Origin: Hyphomicrobiales bacterium
GTDB taxonomy: Bacteria; Pseudomonadota; Alphaproteobacteria; Rhizobiales; Methyloligellaceae
DNA: 37,687 nt
Reading direction: 5' to 3'
Assembly (NCBI GenBank): GCA_021775575.1
Contig: JAJFHO010000167.1
Coordinates: 1-37,687, forward strand
The notes beneath the pieces were generated by a model. The model did not search any database. It saw nothing but the letters and a program-made list of their open reading frames with translations, and was not told where the DNA came from. Every line of letters begins with the position of its first letter. The stretch's first letter is position 1. Shown in pieces: positions 17,085 through 24,534 of the stretch. The position numbers were made by a program, and so were the translations under genes.

Positions 17085-18167
17085 TTAGCGGCTGTTCCTG
17101 GCGCCAAGTTGTCGCCGCAGCCTCATAACATAGCCAATAACCTCGGCCACGGCCTTGAAATGTTCAGCCGGAATCTCGTCGTCGACCTCGACGTTGGCAT
17201 GCAAGGCTCTTGCAAGCGGCGGGTTTTCGACGAGCGGAATGTCGTGCTCCTTGGCAACTTCCCTGATCCGCATGGCGACGGCGTCGACGCCCTTGGCGAC
17301 GCACACCGGCGCATTCATGCCGGCTTCGTATTCGAGCGCGATGGAGTAATGGGTCGGGTTGGTAATAACGACGGCCGCGCGCGGAACATTGGCCATCATC
17401 CGCTTGCGCCCGCGCTCGATGCGCACCTGGCGGATTTTCGCGCGGACCTGCGGGTCGCCTTCCATCTGTTTGTGCTCGTCGCGCAGCTCCTTGATGGTCA
17501 TCTTCTGCTTTTCCCACCATTTGTGCCGCTGCCAGGCGTAATCCAGCGCCGCGACAACGGCCAGAATGGCGACGACGCCGATCAGGACCTGTCCCGACAT
17601 TTCGCGGGTGGCGGGAAGGATCGACATGGGGTCCATGAATATGAGCAGATCGAGCGTGCCGCGCTCGGGCCAGACGATCGCGGTGATGACGGCGCCGACA
17701 ATCGCCAGTTTGGCGAGACTCTTCGCGAAATTGACCAGGCTTGTCGCCGAGAACAGCCGCTTGAACCCGGCGAGAGGAGAGATTTTGCTCAGTTTCGGCG
17801 TGATCGGATCAGTGGAAAAAATCAGCTGGTGCTGAACGAGATTGCCGCCAACCCCGGCGGCCATCATCAATATAATCGGGATCGCAAGCGCGCCGAGGAC
17901 GGCAAGGCCGAGCGACCCGGTGAGCGCGCGCAACGAGATGCCGTCCGCCGGCAGATCATGCGCCCGTGCGAGGAATGTTTTCAGGTCGACCAGCAACGAC
18001 GAGGCGATGTCGTCGGCGAAGATCACCACCATCAGCGTCGCCGCAACCATGAGAAACCAGGAATTGACCTCCTGGCTCTTCGCCACGTCGCCCTTCTTCA
18101 GCGCGTCGTCCAGCTTCTTTTGGGTCGGTTCTTCGGTTTTTTCGTGTTGGTCGGGGGTGTCGGCCAT
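17085..18167 (-). CDS. flhB: Flagellar export switch protein FlhB
   Basis: This 360-residue inner-membrane component of the flagellar type III export apparatus switches substrate class from rod/hook to filament. The N-terminus DQHEKTEEPTQKKLDDALKKGDVAKSQEV-type sequence is characteristic. Four hydrophobic segments cover about 36-215. The cytoplasmic domain has the self-cleavage site NPTH at 270-273, where cleavage occurs between Asn and Pro. The stretch PLVENPPLARALHANVEVDDEIP near 310-335 is typical. TAGGAG precedes the ATG. It follows fliR by 29 bases in the flgB-to-cckA operon. Length is normal for the family. Confidence 0.97.
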   Translation of the reverse strand: MADTPDQHEKTEEPTQKKLDDALKKGDVAKSQEVNSWFLMVAATLMVVIFADDIASSLLVDLKTFLARAHDLPADGISLRALTGSLGLAVLGALAIPIILMMAAGVGGNLVQHQLIFSTDPITPKLSKISPLAGFKRLFSATSLVNFAKSLAKLAIVGAVITAIVWPERGTLDLLIFMDPMSILPATREMSGQVLIGVVAILAVVAALDYAWQRHKWWEKQKMTIKELRDEHKQMEGDPQVRAKIRQVRIERGRKRMMANVPRAAVVITNPTHYSIALEYEAGMNAPVCVAKGVDAVAMRIREVAKEHDIPLVENPPLARALHANVEVDDEIPAEHFKAVAEVIGYVMRLRRQLGARNSR

Positions 18168-18196
18168 CGCCCTCTCCTAGCGGTCCGCTCGCGCCG

Positions 18197-18964
18197 TCAC
18201 GCGAGAAAGGGCGAGAGCGCCCGGGCGAAATAGTCCAGGAACCAGATCATCATCGTGCTCAGCAGCAGCATCAGCAGAATGAAACCCAGCGTGATATTGG
18301 CCGGCATGGCGAGAAAAAACACCTGCACCTGCGGAATCAGCCGGGTCAGGATGCCGACACCCAGATAGAAGATCAGGCCGAAGACCAGGAAGGGCGCCGA
18401 CAACTGGGTTGCAACGCGCATTCCATCCGACATGGTCTTGAGCGCGACCTGGGCGAAATCGCCGGCGGGAAATCCGGTGCCGGGCCGAAACAGCACATAG
18501 CTGTCATGCATGGCCGACAACAGCATGAAGTGCAGATCGGTCGCGAAAATGAGCGCAACCGACAGCACCGAGAAGAAGGCGCCGAACAGCGTGCTCTGCA
18601 CCCCTTGCGCCGGATCGACATTCTGGGCGAAAGCCAGGCCGGTCTGAAATGCGATCACGGTGCCCGCGAACATGATCGCGGTCACGATGAGCCGCACTGC
18701 GAAGCCTATCGATATCCCTATCAGCGTCTCCGCGGCGAGCGCGCCGATCATCGCGTTCAGCGTTGTCGGCAGAGCCGGAAAGGCCGTGTTCACAAGCGGG
18801 AAAAGGATCAATGACAGCGCCAGCGCGAACACCAGCCGGATTCGCGGCGGGATCATACGGTCGCCGATGCCCGGCAGGGCCATGGCCATCGCGCCCGTGC
18901 GGGCGAAGATAAGCATGAAAGCGAAAGCGGTCTGCGGCAGAAAATCCAGCGTGAAATTCATCAC
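18197..18964 (-). CDS. fliR: Flagellar export gate protein FliR
   Basis: This 255-residue protein is almost entirely hydrophobic with about six membrane segments, as expected for FliR of the export gate. Recognisable stretches are FMLIFARTGAMAMALPGIGDRMIPPRIRLVFALALS near residues 17-50 and MNVDPAQGVQSTLFGAFFS-like sequence in the centre (FAQNVDPAQGVQSTL). The late ILTRLIPQVQVFFLAMPANI is the family signature. It assembles with FliP and FliQ into the helical channel. It lies 12 bases after fliQ and 29 before flhB, consistent with one operon. Confidence 0.96.
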   Translation of the reverse strand: MMNFTLDFLPQTAFAFMLIFARTGAMAMALPGIGDRMIPPRIRLVFALALSLILFPLVNTAFPALPTTLNAMIGALAAETLIGISIGFAVRLIVTAIMFAGTVIAFQTGLAFAQNVDPAQGVQSTLFGAFFSVLSVALIFATDLHFMLLSAMHDSYVLFRPGTGFPAGDFAQVALKTMSDGMRVATQLSAPFLVFGLIFYLGVGILTRLIPQVQVFFLAMPANITLGFILLMLLLSTMMIWFLDYFARALSPFLA

Positions 18965-18976
18965 CCGGCGCCGTCG

Positions 18977-19240
18977 TCAGCCGCCGGCGATATGCGCGGC
19001 AACACGCGTCATATAACCTCCGAGCGCGGCGCCCATGAACGGCAAGGCGACAAGCATGGTCAGGAAGATCGCGATGATCTTCGGGATAAAAACCAGCGTC
19101 ATCTCCTGGATCTGCGTCAGTGCCTGAAACAGCGCGATAATGACGCCGACAACGAGACCGACGAGCATCAGCGGCCCCGCCACCTTCAGCAGCGTCCAAA
19201 TACCGTCTCTCGCGACATCGAGAATTTCAGCTCCGGTCAT
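18977..19240 (-). CDS. fliQ: Flagellar export gate protein FliQ
   Basis: This 87-residue protein is two transmembrane hairpin helices (about 17-38 and 50-74) joined by the conserved FQALTQIQEMTLVFIPK loop, the signature of FliQ. Four copies pack with FliP and FliR to form the export gate. The ATG at 19240 is preceded by GGGGGAAGGAA. Length is usual for the family. It lies between fliE and fliR in the operon. Confidence 0.96.
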   Translation of the reverse strand: MTGAEILDVARDGIWTLLKVAGPLMLVGLVVGVIIALFQALTQIQEMTLVFIPKIIAIFLTMLVALPFMGAALGGYMTRVAAHIAGG

Positions 19241-19293
19241 TTCCTTCCCCCCAACTTCAGTTCTCAGGACTTCTTTTGTTCATTAAGCCATTG

Positions 19294-19608
19294 TCATATC
19301 GGCATATTCAGTATGTCTTGATAGGCGGAAATCATCCGGTCACGGATCGTGACCACGGTCTCCAACGCGAGTTCCGTTTCCGCCACCGCGGTAACCAGGT
19401 CGACGACATCGGTCTTGCCGCTTGCCAGATTGACGGCCTGCGCTTCCGCCGCCCGGCCGGTTTCGGTGACGTTGCCCACCGCTTCCATCACCAGATCCTT
19501 GAATGTTCCGGCATCGCCGGGAATATTCTGTGTCGGCGTGGCTCCCGGCGTCTTGCCGGTCAGGTTGGCAATATTGGTGTAAGCGCTTGCTGCTGCTGTC
19601 GGATTCAT
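19294..19608 (-). CDS. fliE: Flagellar hook-basal body protein FliE
   Basis: This 104-residue FliE joins the MS ring to the rod. The C-terminal half carries the family signature: QAVNLASGKTDVVDLVTAVAETELALETVVTIRDRMISAYQDILNMPI-type sequence, with a terminal YQDILNMPI. The N-terminal part is Ala/Gly/Thr-rich and variable. It is exported without a signal peptide through the flagellar apparatus. AGGAGGAG lies about 12 bases before the ATG at 19608. It is 39 bases behind flgC. Confidence 0.95.
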   Translation of the reverse strand: MNPTAAASAYTNIANLTGKTPGATPTQNIPGDAGTFKDLVMEAVGNVTETGRAAEAQAVNLASGKTDVVDLVTAVAETELALETVVTIRDRMISAYQDILNMPI

Positions 19609-19647
19609 GGGCGTCGGCTACTCCTCCTGATTCGTTCCGCTCGCCGG

Positions 19648-20058
19648 CTAGACGCGCAGAATATCCAATGTTCTGGCCAGCATCCGCCGGGTTGCGGAAA
19701 TGACGTTCAGATTGGCTTCGTAGCTGCGTTGCGCCTCGCGCAGGTCCATTGACTCAATCAGCGGATTGACGTTCGGGGTTTTCACATAGCCGTCGGCGTT
19801 CGCCGCCGGATGGCCGGGCTCGAAGCGCAGCTTGAATTCGCTCTTGTCCAGCTTGATACGGCCCGGTTCGATAATGCTGGCGCCGATTTCACGGTCGAAG
19901 ACCTGCTGGAAGGTCGGTATTTTTCTCCGGTATGGATCGCCGCTGGCGTCTTGCGCCGTCGATTCGGCATTCGCCAGATTCTCCGAGATCACCCGAATAC
20001 GCCCGCTCTGCGCCTTGAGGCCGGCAACGGCGTGTTTCATCGACAGCATCAAGTCCAT
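19648..20058 (-). CDS. flgC: Flagellar proximal rod protein FlgC
   Basis: This 136-residue rod protein has the rod/hook N-terminal motif SENLANAEST and the FlgC-specific YRRKIPTFQQVFD and GYVKTPNVNPLIESMDLREAQRSYEANL segments. The C-terminal ISATRRMLARTLDIL completes the coiled-coil half of the axial fold. It polymerises with FlgB above FliE. It lies 49 bases downstream of flgB. Confidence 0.96.
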   Translation of the reverse strand: MDLMLSMKHAVAGLKAQSGRIRVISENLANAESTAQDASGDPYRRKIPTFQQVFDREIGASIIEPGRIKLDKSEFKLRFEPGHPAANADGYVKTPNVNPLIESMDLREAQRSYEANLNVISATRRMLARTLDILRV

Positions 20059-20107
20059 TACGGCCTCTCATTCATATCTTGCCCGCCAGGGCGCACCGAA
20101 ACCATCC

Positions 20108-20515
20108 CTAGCTGCGGCCCAGCGCGGTCCTCATGAGACCGAGCGAGCGCGAGTAGAGTGTCGACGCGAGCTGGAAATCGAACTGGTTCCCCGAGACCTT
20201 GATCATTTGCTCTTCCAGCACCACCGCGTTCCCCCCCGGCGTGATCTCCCAGCCATTGTTGCTGTTGGTGTCGAGCCCTGTCGTCGACAGCGAAACCGCG
20301 CCGGCGAAATGCGTCCGGTGGGTCCGTGCCGCGGACACCGCGGCGACCGACGGCGCGCGCAGATGGTCCTGAAACTGCATCGGTTTCAGATCGACCGCCT
20401 TGTAGCCCGGCGTATCCGCGTTCGCGACATTCTGCGCCAGCACCTGCTGACGGCCCTGATGCCATTGCATCTTGGATTTCAGGAACCCGACCAGGGTCAG
20501 ATCGTTAAAGGCCAC
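20108..20515 (-). CDS. flgB: Flagellar proximal rod protein FlgB
   Basis: This 135-residue rod protein has the N-terminal axial motif QNVANADTPGYKAVDL and a C-terminal helix EEQMIKVSGNQFDFQLASTLYSRSLGLMRTALG. It is the first gene of the minus-strand operon flgB-flgC-fliE-fliQ-fliR-flhB-cckA. The 269-base gap upstream, shared with fliO, holds CtrA-type sites. Confidence 0.96.
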   Translation of the reverse strand: MAFNDLTLVGFLKSKMQWHQGRQQVLAQNVANADTPGYKAVDLKPMQFQDHLRAPSVAAVSAARTHRTHFAGAVSLSTTGLDTNSNNGWEITPGGNAVVLEEQMIKVSGNQFDFQLASTLYSRSLGLMRTALGRS

Positions 20516-20608
20516 CGGCTTTTCTCCTGCTGCGCATTTGGCGGGACACCCCCCGAAGAGGGTTAATCCGGCATATCGTCTACTAGGCAGACTTTGCCGC
20601 CCACAGGG

Positions 20609-20623
20609 TTAAAAAGCGGTTAA
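20609..20623. promoter_or_regulatory. CtrA-type box between flgB and fliO
   Basis: The sequence TTAAAAAGCGGTTAA fits TTAA-N7-TTAA, the full consensus for the response regulator CtrA, without a mismatch. It lies 94 bases upstream of flgB and 162 upstream of fliO, in a shared divergent promoter region. cckA, at the far end of the flgB operon, encodes the kinase that controls CtrA. Binding is inferred, not shown. Confidence 0.7.
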
Positions 20624-20689
20624 GAACAAGCTATACCCCTAGACAGATGCGCAGGGTCGGCTGAAAATCAGCTGACGGAAGCGGGAAAA

Positions 20690-20704
20690 TTAACTGTTTG
20701 TTAG
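20690..20704. promoter_or_regulatory. Second, near-consensus CtrA-type site before fliO
   Basis: The sequence TTAACTGTTTGTTAG fits TTAA-N7-TTAA with one mismatch in the last base. It lies 81 bases before the fliO start. A further half site, GTTAACC, is at 20735-20741. Together they suggest CtrA input to the fliO-fliP side, with less certainty than the box at 20609. Confidence 0.45.
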
Positions 20705-20784
20705 GGCTGATGACGGCAATTTTTGCCTACCGACGTTAACCAAACGCCGCGTGTGGCAAAGGCCGGATGCGGCGGAAAGTGTGA

Positions 20785-21174
20785 GTGCCTATGCCAACCG
20801 ACCTGACCAGTATCGCGACCTATGTAGCGGCCTTTGTTTTTGTGATTGCGCTGATTGGCGTGGGCGCATGGCTGCTGAAGGGCATGATGGCAAGAGGCAA
20901 CAACAAGACGGGCAGTTTTCTGCGCGGCCGCGAACGGCGCCTCGGAATCGTCGAGGCTTCGAATGTCGACGGCCGGCGCAAACTCGTTCTGATCAGGCGC
21001 GACGATGTCGAGCATCTGATCATGACCGGCGGTCCCGTCGATGTCGTTGTCGAAACCGGCATACACTCTCCGCGCACCGTGGAACCGACCCTCCGACCCG
21101 AGCGAAATGATGACCGCGTTATCATTGCACACGACGAGCATCATCCATCGCCAGGTCATAATGAACAGGACTAG
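20785..21174 (+). CDS. fliO: Flagellar biosynthesis protein FliO-like
   Basis: This 129-residue protein has one N-terminal membrane helix (about 11-33, ATYVAAFVFVIALIGVGAWLL) followed by a small cytoplasmic domain with RLGIVEASNVDGRRKLVLIRRDDVEHLIMTGG. This is the typical FliO pattern; FliO helps assemble the FliP gate. Position directly before fliP supports the call. The start is a GTG at 20785, six bases after GGAAAG; an ATG two codons later (20791) is possible. Its last codons overlap fliP by 14 bases. The polar His/Asp/Glu tail is variable in the family. Confidence 0.88.
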   Translation: MPMPTDLTSIATYVAAFVFVIALIGVGAWLLKGMMARGNNKTGSFLRGRERRLGIVEASNVDGRRKLVLIRRDDVEHLIMTGGPVDVVVETGIHSPRTVEPTLRPERNDDRVIIAHDEHHPSPGHNEQD

Positions 21175-21940
21175 TTCCCGGTTTGCCATTACCGGCCATT
21201 GCCGTCGCCTCGTTACCGGTTCCGCTTTGCTGGCCGGTATATTGCTGATCGCGATGACCGCGCCCGCCGGTGCGCAGAATGTGACCATAGGCTTCGGCGA
21301 AGGGGCCGGCGTCACCGAACGCGCCATTCAACTCATCGCCCTGGTCACGGTACTCTCCCTGGCGCCGTCAATCCTCATCATGGTCACGTCATTCACGCGG
21401 ATTGTCGTGGTTCTTTCCCTGCTTCGCACCGCCATCGGCGTCCAGCAATCGCCGCCCAACACGGTGGTCATCAGCCTCGCCCTGTTCCTCACCGCCTTCG
21501 TCATGGCGCCGGTTTTTCAGAAAGCCTATGAAGCCGGAATCCAGCCGCTGATGAATGAAGAGATTGAGGTCAACCAGGCGTTCGAGCGCGCCACCGGTCC
21601 ATTTCAAGGCTTCATGTTGAGCCATGTGCGCGAGAAGGATCTCGGCCTGTTTCTCGACATGTCGGGCAGCAAAGCCCCGGAGAAGCCGGAGGATGTGAGC
21701 CTTCGCGTGCTGATCCCGGCATTTATGATCTCGGAACTCAAACGCGCCTTCGAGATCGGGTTTCTGCTGTTCGTCCCCTTCATCGTTATCGACATGGTCG
21801 TCGCTTCAGTTCTGATGTCGATGGGTATGATGATGCTGCCGCCGGTAATCATCTCGCTTCCCTTCAAGCTGATATTCTTCGTGCTTGTCGATGGCTGGCA
21901 CCTTGTCGCGGGCAGCCTCGTGCAGAGCTACGGGCTCTGA
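21161..21940 (+). CDS. fliP: Flagellar export gate protein FliP
   Basis: This 259-residue core protein of the export gate has an N-terminal signal peptide (hydrophobic LLAGILLIAMTAPAGA), usual for FliP. The family signatures are present: TSFTRIVVVLSLLRTAIGVQQSPPN, LALFLTAFVMAPVF, and the late RVLIPAFMISELKRAFEIGFLLFVPFIVIDMVVASVLMSMGMMMLPP region with its methionine-rich loop. I chose the ATG at 21161 because the signal peptide starts there; a longer reading from 21041 would overlap most of fliO. It overlaps fliO by 14 bases, so the two are coupled. Confidence 0.96.
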   Translation: MNRTSSRFAITGHCRRLVTGSALLAGILLIAMTAPAGAQNVTIGFGEGAGVTERAIQLIALVTVLSLAPSILIMVTSFTRIVVVLSLLRTAIGVQQSPPNTVVISLALFLTAFVMAPVFQKAYEAGIQPLMNEEIEVNQAFERATGPFQGFMLSHVREKDLGLFLDMSGSKAPEKPEDVSLRVLIPAFMISELKRAFEIGFLLFVPFIVIDMVVASVLMSMGMMMLPPVIISLPFKLIFFVLVDGWHLVAGSLVQSYGL

Positions 21941-22101
21941 ACGCCCTACCAGCGCCACTTTTCAGTGCTTACCAGCACCGCTTATGCGAGTGAGGGGCAA
22001 GACTTCGACGGGGTCTGCCCACAGACATCCCTATCGGCTATCGTTAGTGCAAACTTCCATTTGACATGGACGGCGCTGACTTTTTCGTCAGCGCGAAAAT
22101 C

Positions 22102-24516
22102 ATGATGGCAAAAGTGAAAACCTTCATCCTCGGCGCTCTCCTTGCGTTGTTGGTCGCGGCCGCTCCGGCGCTGGCGCAGGACAAGAGCGAAGCGCTGCCG
22201 CAACCGCTGTCGGGCTGGCAAACCGACCTGGAGCGTATCGAGGAAGTGCTGCGCCACACCGGACGCGACGACGGCGCCCTCATCAAGCAGCGCGAGCAGG
22301 TCGAGGGCATAGGCAAGAAAGCCCTCTCCTACGCGAACGAAGTTCGCAAGCAGCTCAAAGACGTCACATCGCAACTGGACAAGCTGGGCCCGGCGCCCAA
22401 GGCGGAGGAAGCACCGGAATCGGAGGCCGCCGCCAAGGTCCGTCAGGACATCACCGCCAAGGCGGCCGAACTGGACGGCGCCATCAGGACGGCCGAAGTG
22501 CTGCAGACACGGGCGGACCAGATCTCGGGCGCGGTACAGCAGCGCCGGCGTTCCCTGTTCTCGCAAGAGTTGCTCAACCGCGTGCGCAGTCCGCTGAAAC
22601 CAGTGTTCTGGCAACGTGTGTCGAAGCATGCCGCAATCCAATGGCAAGCCCTGCGATTCCTGATCGGCAACTGGTGGGCCGATATTCAGCAGCCCTATAT
22701 TCTGCTTGTGCTAATGGGTTTGGCAACGGCCCTGTGGGCCGTTTTGAGCGCGATGGCAACTATTCTCATCGCCCGCTGCCGGGCGCACCAGAATGGCGAT
22801 CCACCGCCCTATTTCATTCGCACCATAACAGCGACGGGCGTGACACTGCTGCGCGCGTTGCCGCCAATCGCCTCCGCTTCCGCCCTAGTCTTCGGGCTCT
22901 GGTCATTCGACATGTTGCACGGCAAGATGGCATCGCTGATGATCGCGGCCCTTACCGCCTTTTGCATCGTCGCCGCGCTCCTTGCCCTGATCCAGACCGT
23001 TCTCGCCCCCAATCAGCCGCAATGGCGGGTCCTGCCCATTTCCGACCGGGACGCGAAGCGGTTGCGCTGGCTGGCGGGTGGCGTGGCCGGGATTATCGGT
23101 GCCGATCTACTGCTGACATCGCTCGCCGATCTGCTTTATGCGCCGATCCAGCTGACGATGATGCAGAGTTTCGTCACCACCGTTGCCGTGGCGGTTCTAC
23201 TGGGCGCGATGCTGCGCATCAGGCTCATTCCGCAAGGCGATGACGCCAGGCCGCGAGAATCGGGAAGTTTGCGGCTTCTGAGAATGATCCTATCGGTTCT
23301 GGTGATCGCCATACTTATCGCGGCGTGCCTTGGCTTCATCGCCTTGGCGCGCTTCATGACGACGCAGATCGTTGTCGTTGGATCAATTCTGATCCTGCTC
23401 TACCTGCTCCATGCCGCTATCGAGGAACTGTCGGCGAGCCTTTATGATCCTCAGCGCCGGGCGGGGCGCTGGCTGGCGGGAGCCTTTAATATCCAGCCGC
23501 GACGCCACGCACAGATCGGCATCATCGTATCGATCTTGCTGCATGCGCTGCTTATTCTCCTCCTCGCACCCCTCATCGCCCTGCAGTGGGGTTTCGACTG
23601 GGAGGATGTGCGCGGCTGGATGTCCAAGGCGATATTCGGATTTTCGGTCGGCGACTGGCGCATTTCGCTCGGCACCATATTCGTCGCCATTCTGTTTTTT
23701 GTCCTCGGCCTGTTCATCACCCGTTTCGTTCAGCAATGGCTGGACAACAAGGTGCTGCAGCGGGCGCAGTTCGAAACCGGTCCGCGCAGCGCGATCCGCA
23801 CCGGTGTCGGCTATCTCGGCGTCGCCATCGCCGGCCTTGTCGCAGTTTCCTATGCCGGTCTCGATTTCTCCAATGTCGCAATCGTCGCCGGCGCCCTGTC
23901 GGTCGGCATCGGTTTCGGCCTGCAGAGCATCGTCAACAATTTCGTGTCCGGGCTGATCCTGCTCGCCGAGCAGCGGATCAGCGTCGGCGACTGGATCATT
24001 GTCGGGACGGAGGAAGGTCATGTCCGGCGCATTTCCGTCCGCGCGACGGAAATAGAAACCTTCGACCGCAACTTCGTCATTATTCCCAACTCGGAGCTGA
24101 TCACCCAAGCCGTCAAGAACTGGACGTTCCAGCATCGCCGGGCGCGGCTTATCATTGATATAGGCGTCTCCTACGCCACGGATCCCGAAACGGTGCGGGA
24201 AATCCTGTTGCGTGTCGCCAATCAGCATCCCGCAACAACCGATCAAGAGAAAACTCGTGTTCTTTTTCAAGACTTTGGCGATAGCGCGCTGATGTTTCAG
24301 CTGAGGGCGTTTGTAGCCGATGTCAGCGATCTGATCGACACACGGAGTGAGCTTCGCTACGCGATCATGGAAGAGTTCCGCAAGGAGGGAGTCGAGATTC
24401 CATTCCCGCAACGCGATATTCACCTGAAGGATATCGACAGGCTGGAAGCTGCTATTGCGGGCAAGCCGCCGCGCAAACCAGCGACGCGAAAACCCTCAGC
24501 ACAGCGGAGCAAATAG
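22102..24516 (+). CDS. Large MscS-family mechanosensitive channel with DUF3772-like domain
   Basis: This is an 804-residue membrane protein. A signal peptide ends near PALAQ, followed by a periplasmic coiled-coil-rich DUF3772-like region (about 27-170). About ten to eleven hydrophobic helices follow. The C-terminal MscS core includes the pore helix GALSVGIGFGLQSIVNNFVSGL near residues 595-620, GDWIIVG, the beta domain EIETFDRNFVIIPNSELI, and the cytoplasmic DIGVSYATDPETV vestibule. It should open on membrane tension to release solutes. Starts at 22066, 22102 and 22105 are all possible; I favour 22102 because the signal peptide begins there. It lies about 160 bases after fliP and is convergent with the TPR gene, which ends 18 bases away; a small GC hairpin (24523-24536) occupies the gap. 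Confidence 0.88.
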   Translation: MMAKVKTFILGALLALLVAAAPALAQDKSEALPQPLSGWQTDLERIEEVLRHTGRDDGALIKQREQVEGIGKKALSYANEVRKQLKDVTSQLDKLGPAPKAEEAPESEAAAKVRQDITAKAAELDGAIRTAEVLQTRADQISGAVQQRRRSLFSQELLNRVRSPLKPVFWQRVSKHAAIQWQALRFLIGNWWADIQQPYILLVLMGLATALWAVLSAMATILIARCRAHQNGDPPPYFIRTITATGVTLLRALPPIASASALVFGLWSFDMLHGKMASLMIAALTAFCIVAALLALIQTVLAPNQPQWRVLPISDRDAKRLRWLAGGVAGIIGADLLLTSLADLLYAPIQLTMMQSFVTTVAVAVLLGAMLRIRLIPQGDDARPRESGSLRLLRMILSVLVIAILIAACLGFIALARFMTTQIVVVGSILILLYLLHAAIEELSASLYDPQRRAGRWLAGAFNIQPRRHAQIGIIVSILLHALLILLLAPLIALQWGFDWEDVRGWMSKAIFGFSVGDWRISLGTIFVAILFFVLGLFITRFVQQWLDNKVLQRAQFETGPRSAIRTGVGYLGVAIAGLVAVSYAGLDFSNVAIVAGALSVGIGFGLQSIVNNFVSGLILLAEQRISVGDWIIVGTEEGHVRRISVRATEIETFDRNFVIIPNSELITQAVKNWTFQHRRARLIIDIGVSYATDPETVREILLRVANQHPATTDQEKTRVLFQDFGDSALMFQLRAFVADVSDLIDTRSELRYAIMEEFRKEGVEIPFPQRDIHLKDIDRLEAAIAGKPPRKPATRKPSAQRSK

Positions 24517-24534
24517 GTTTGCAGGCGGCTCCGC

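Noticed and set aside
17061-18233. A 390-codon plus-strand frame
   Set aside because: It is antisense to flhB and its Asp/Arg/His-rich product is typical of shadows in GC-rich genes.
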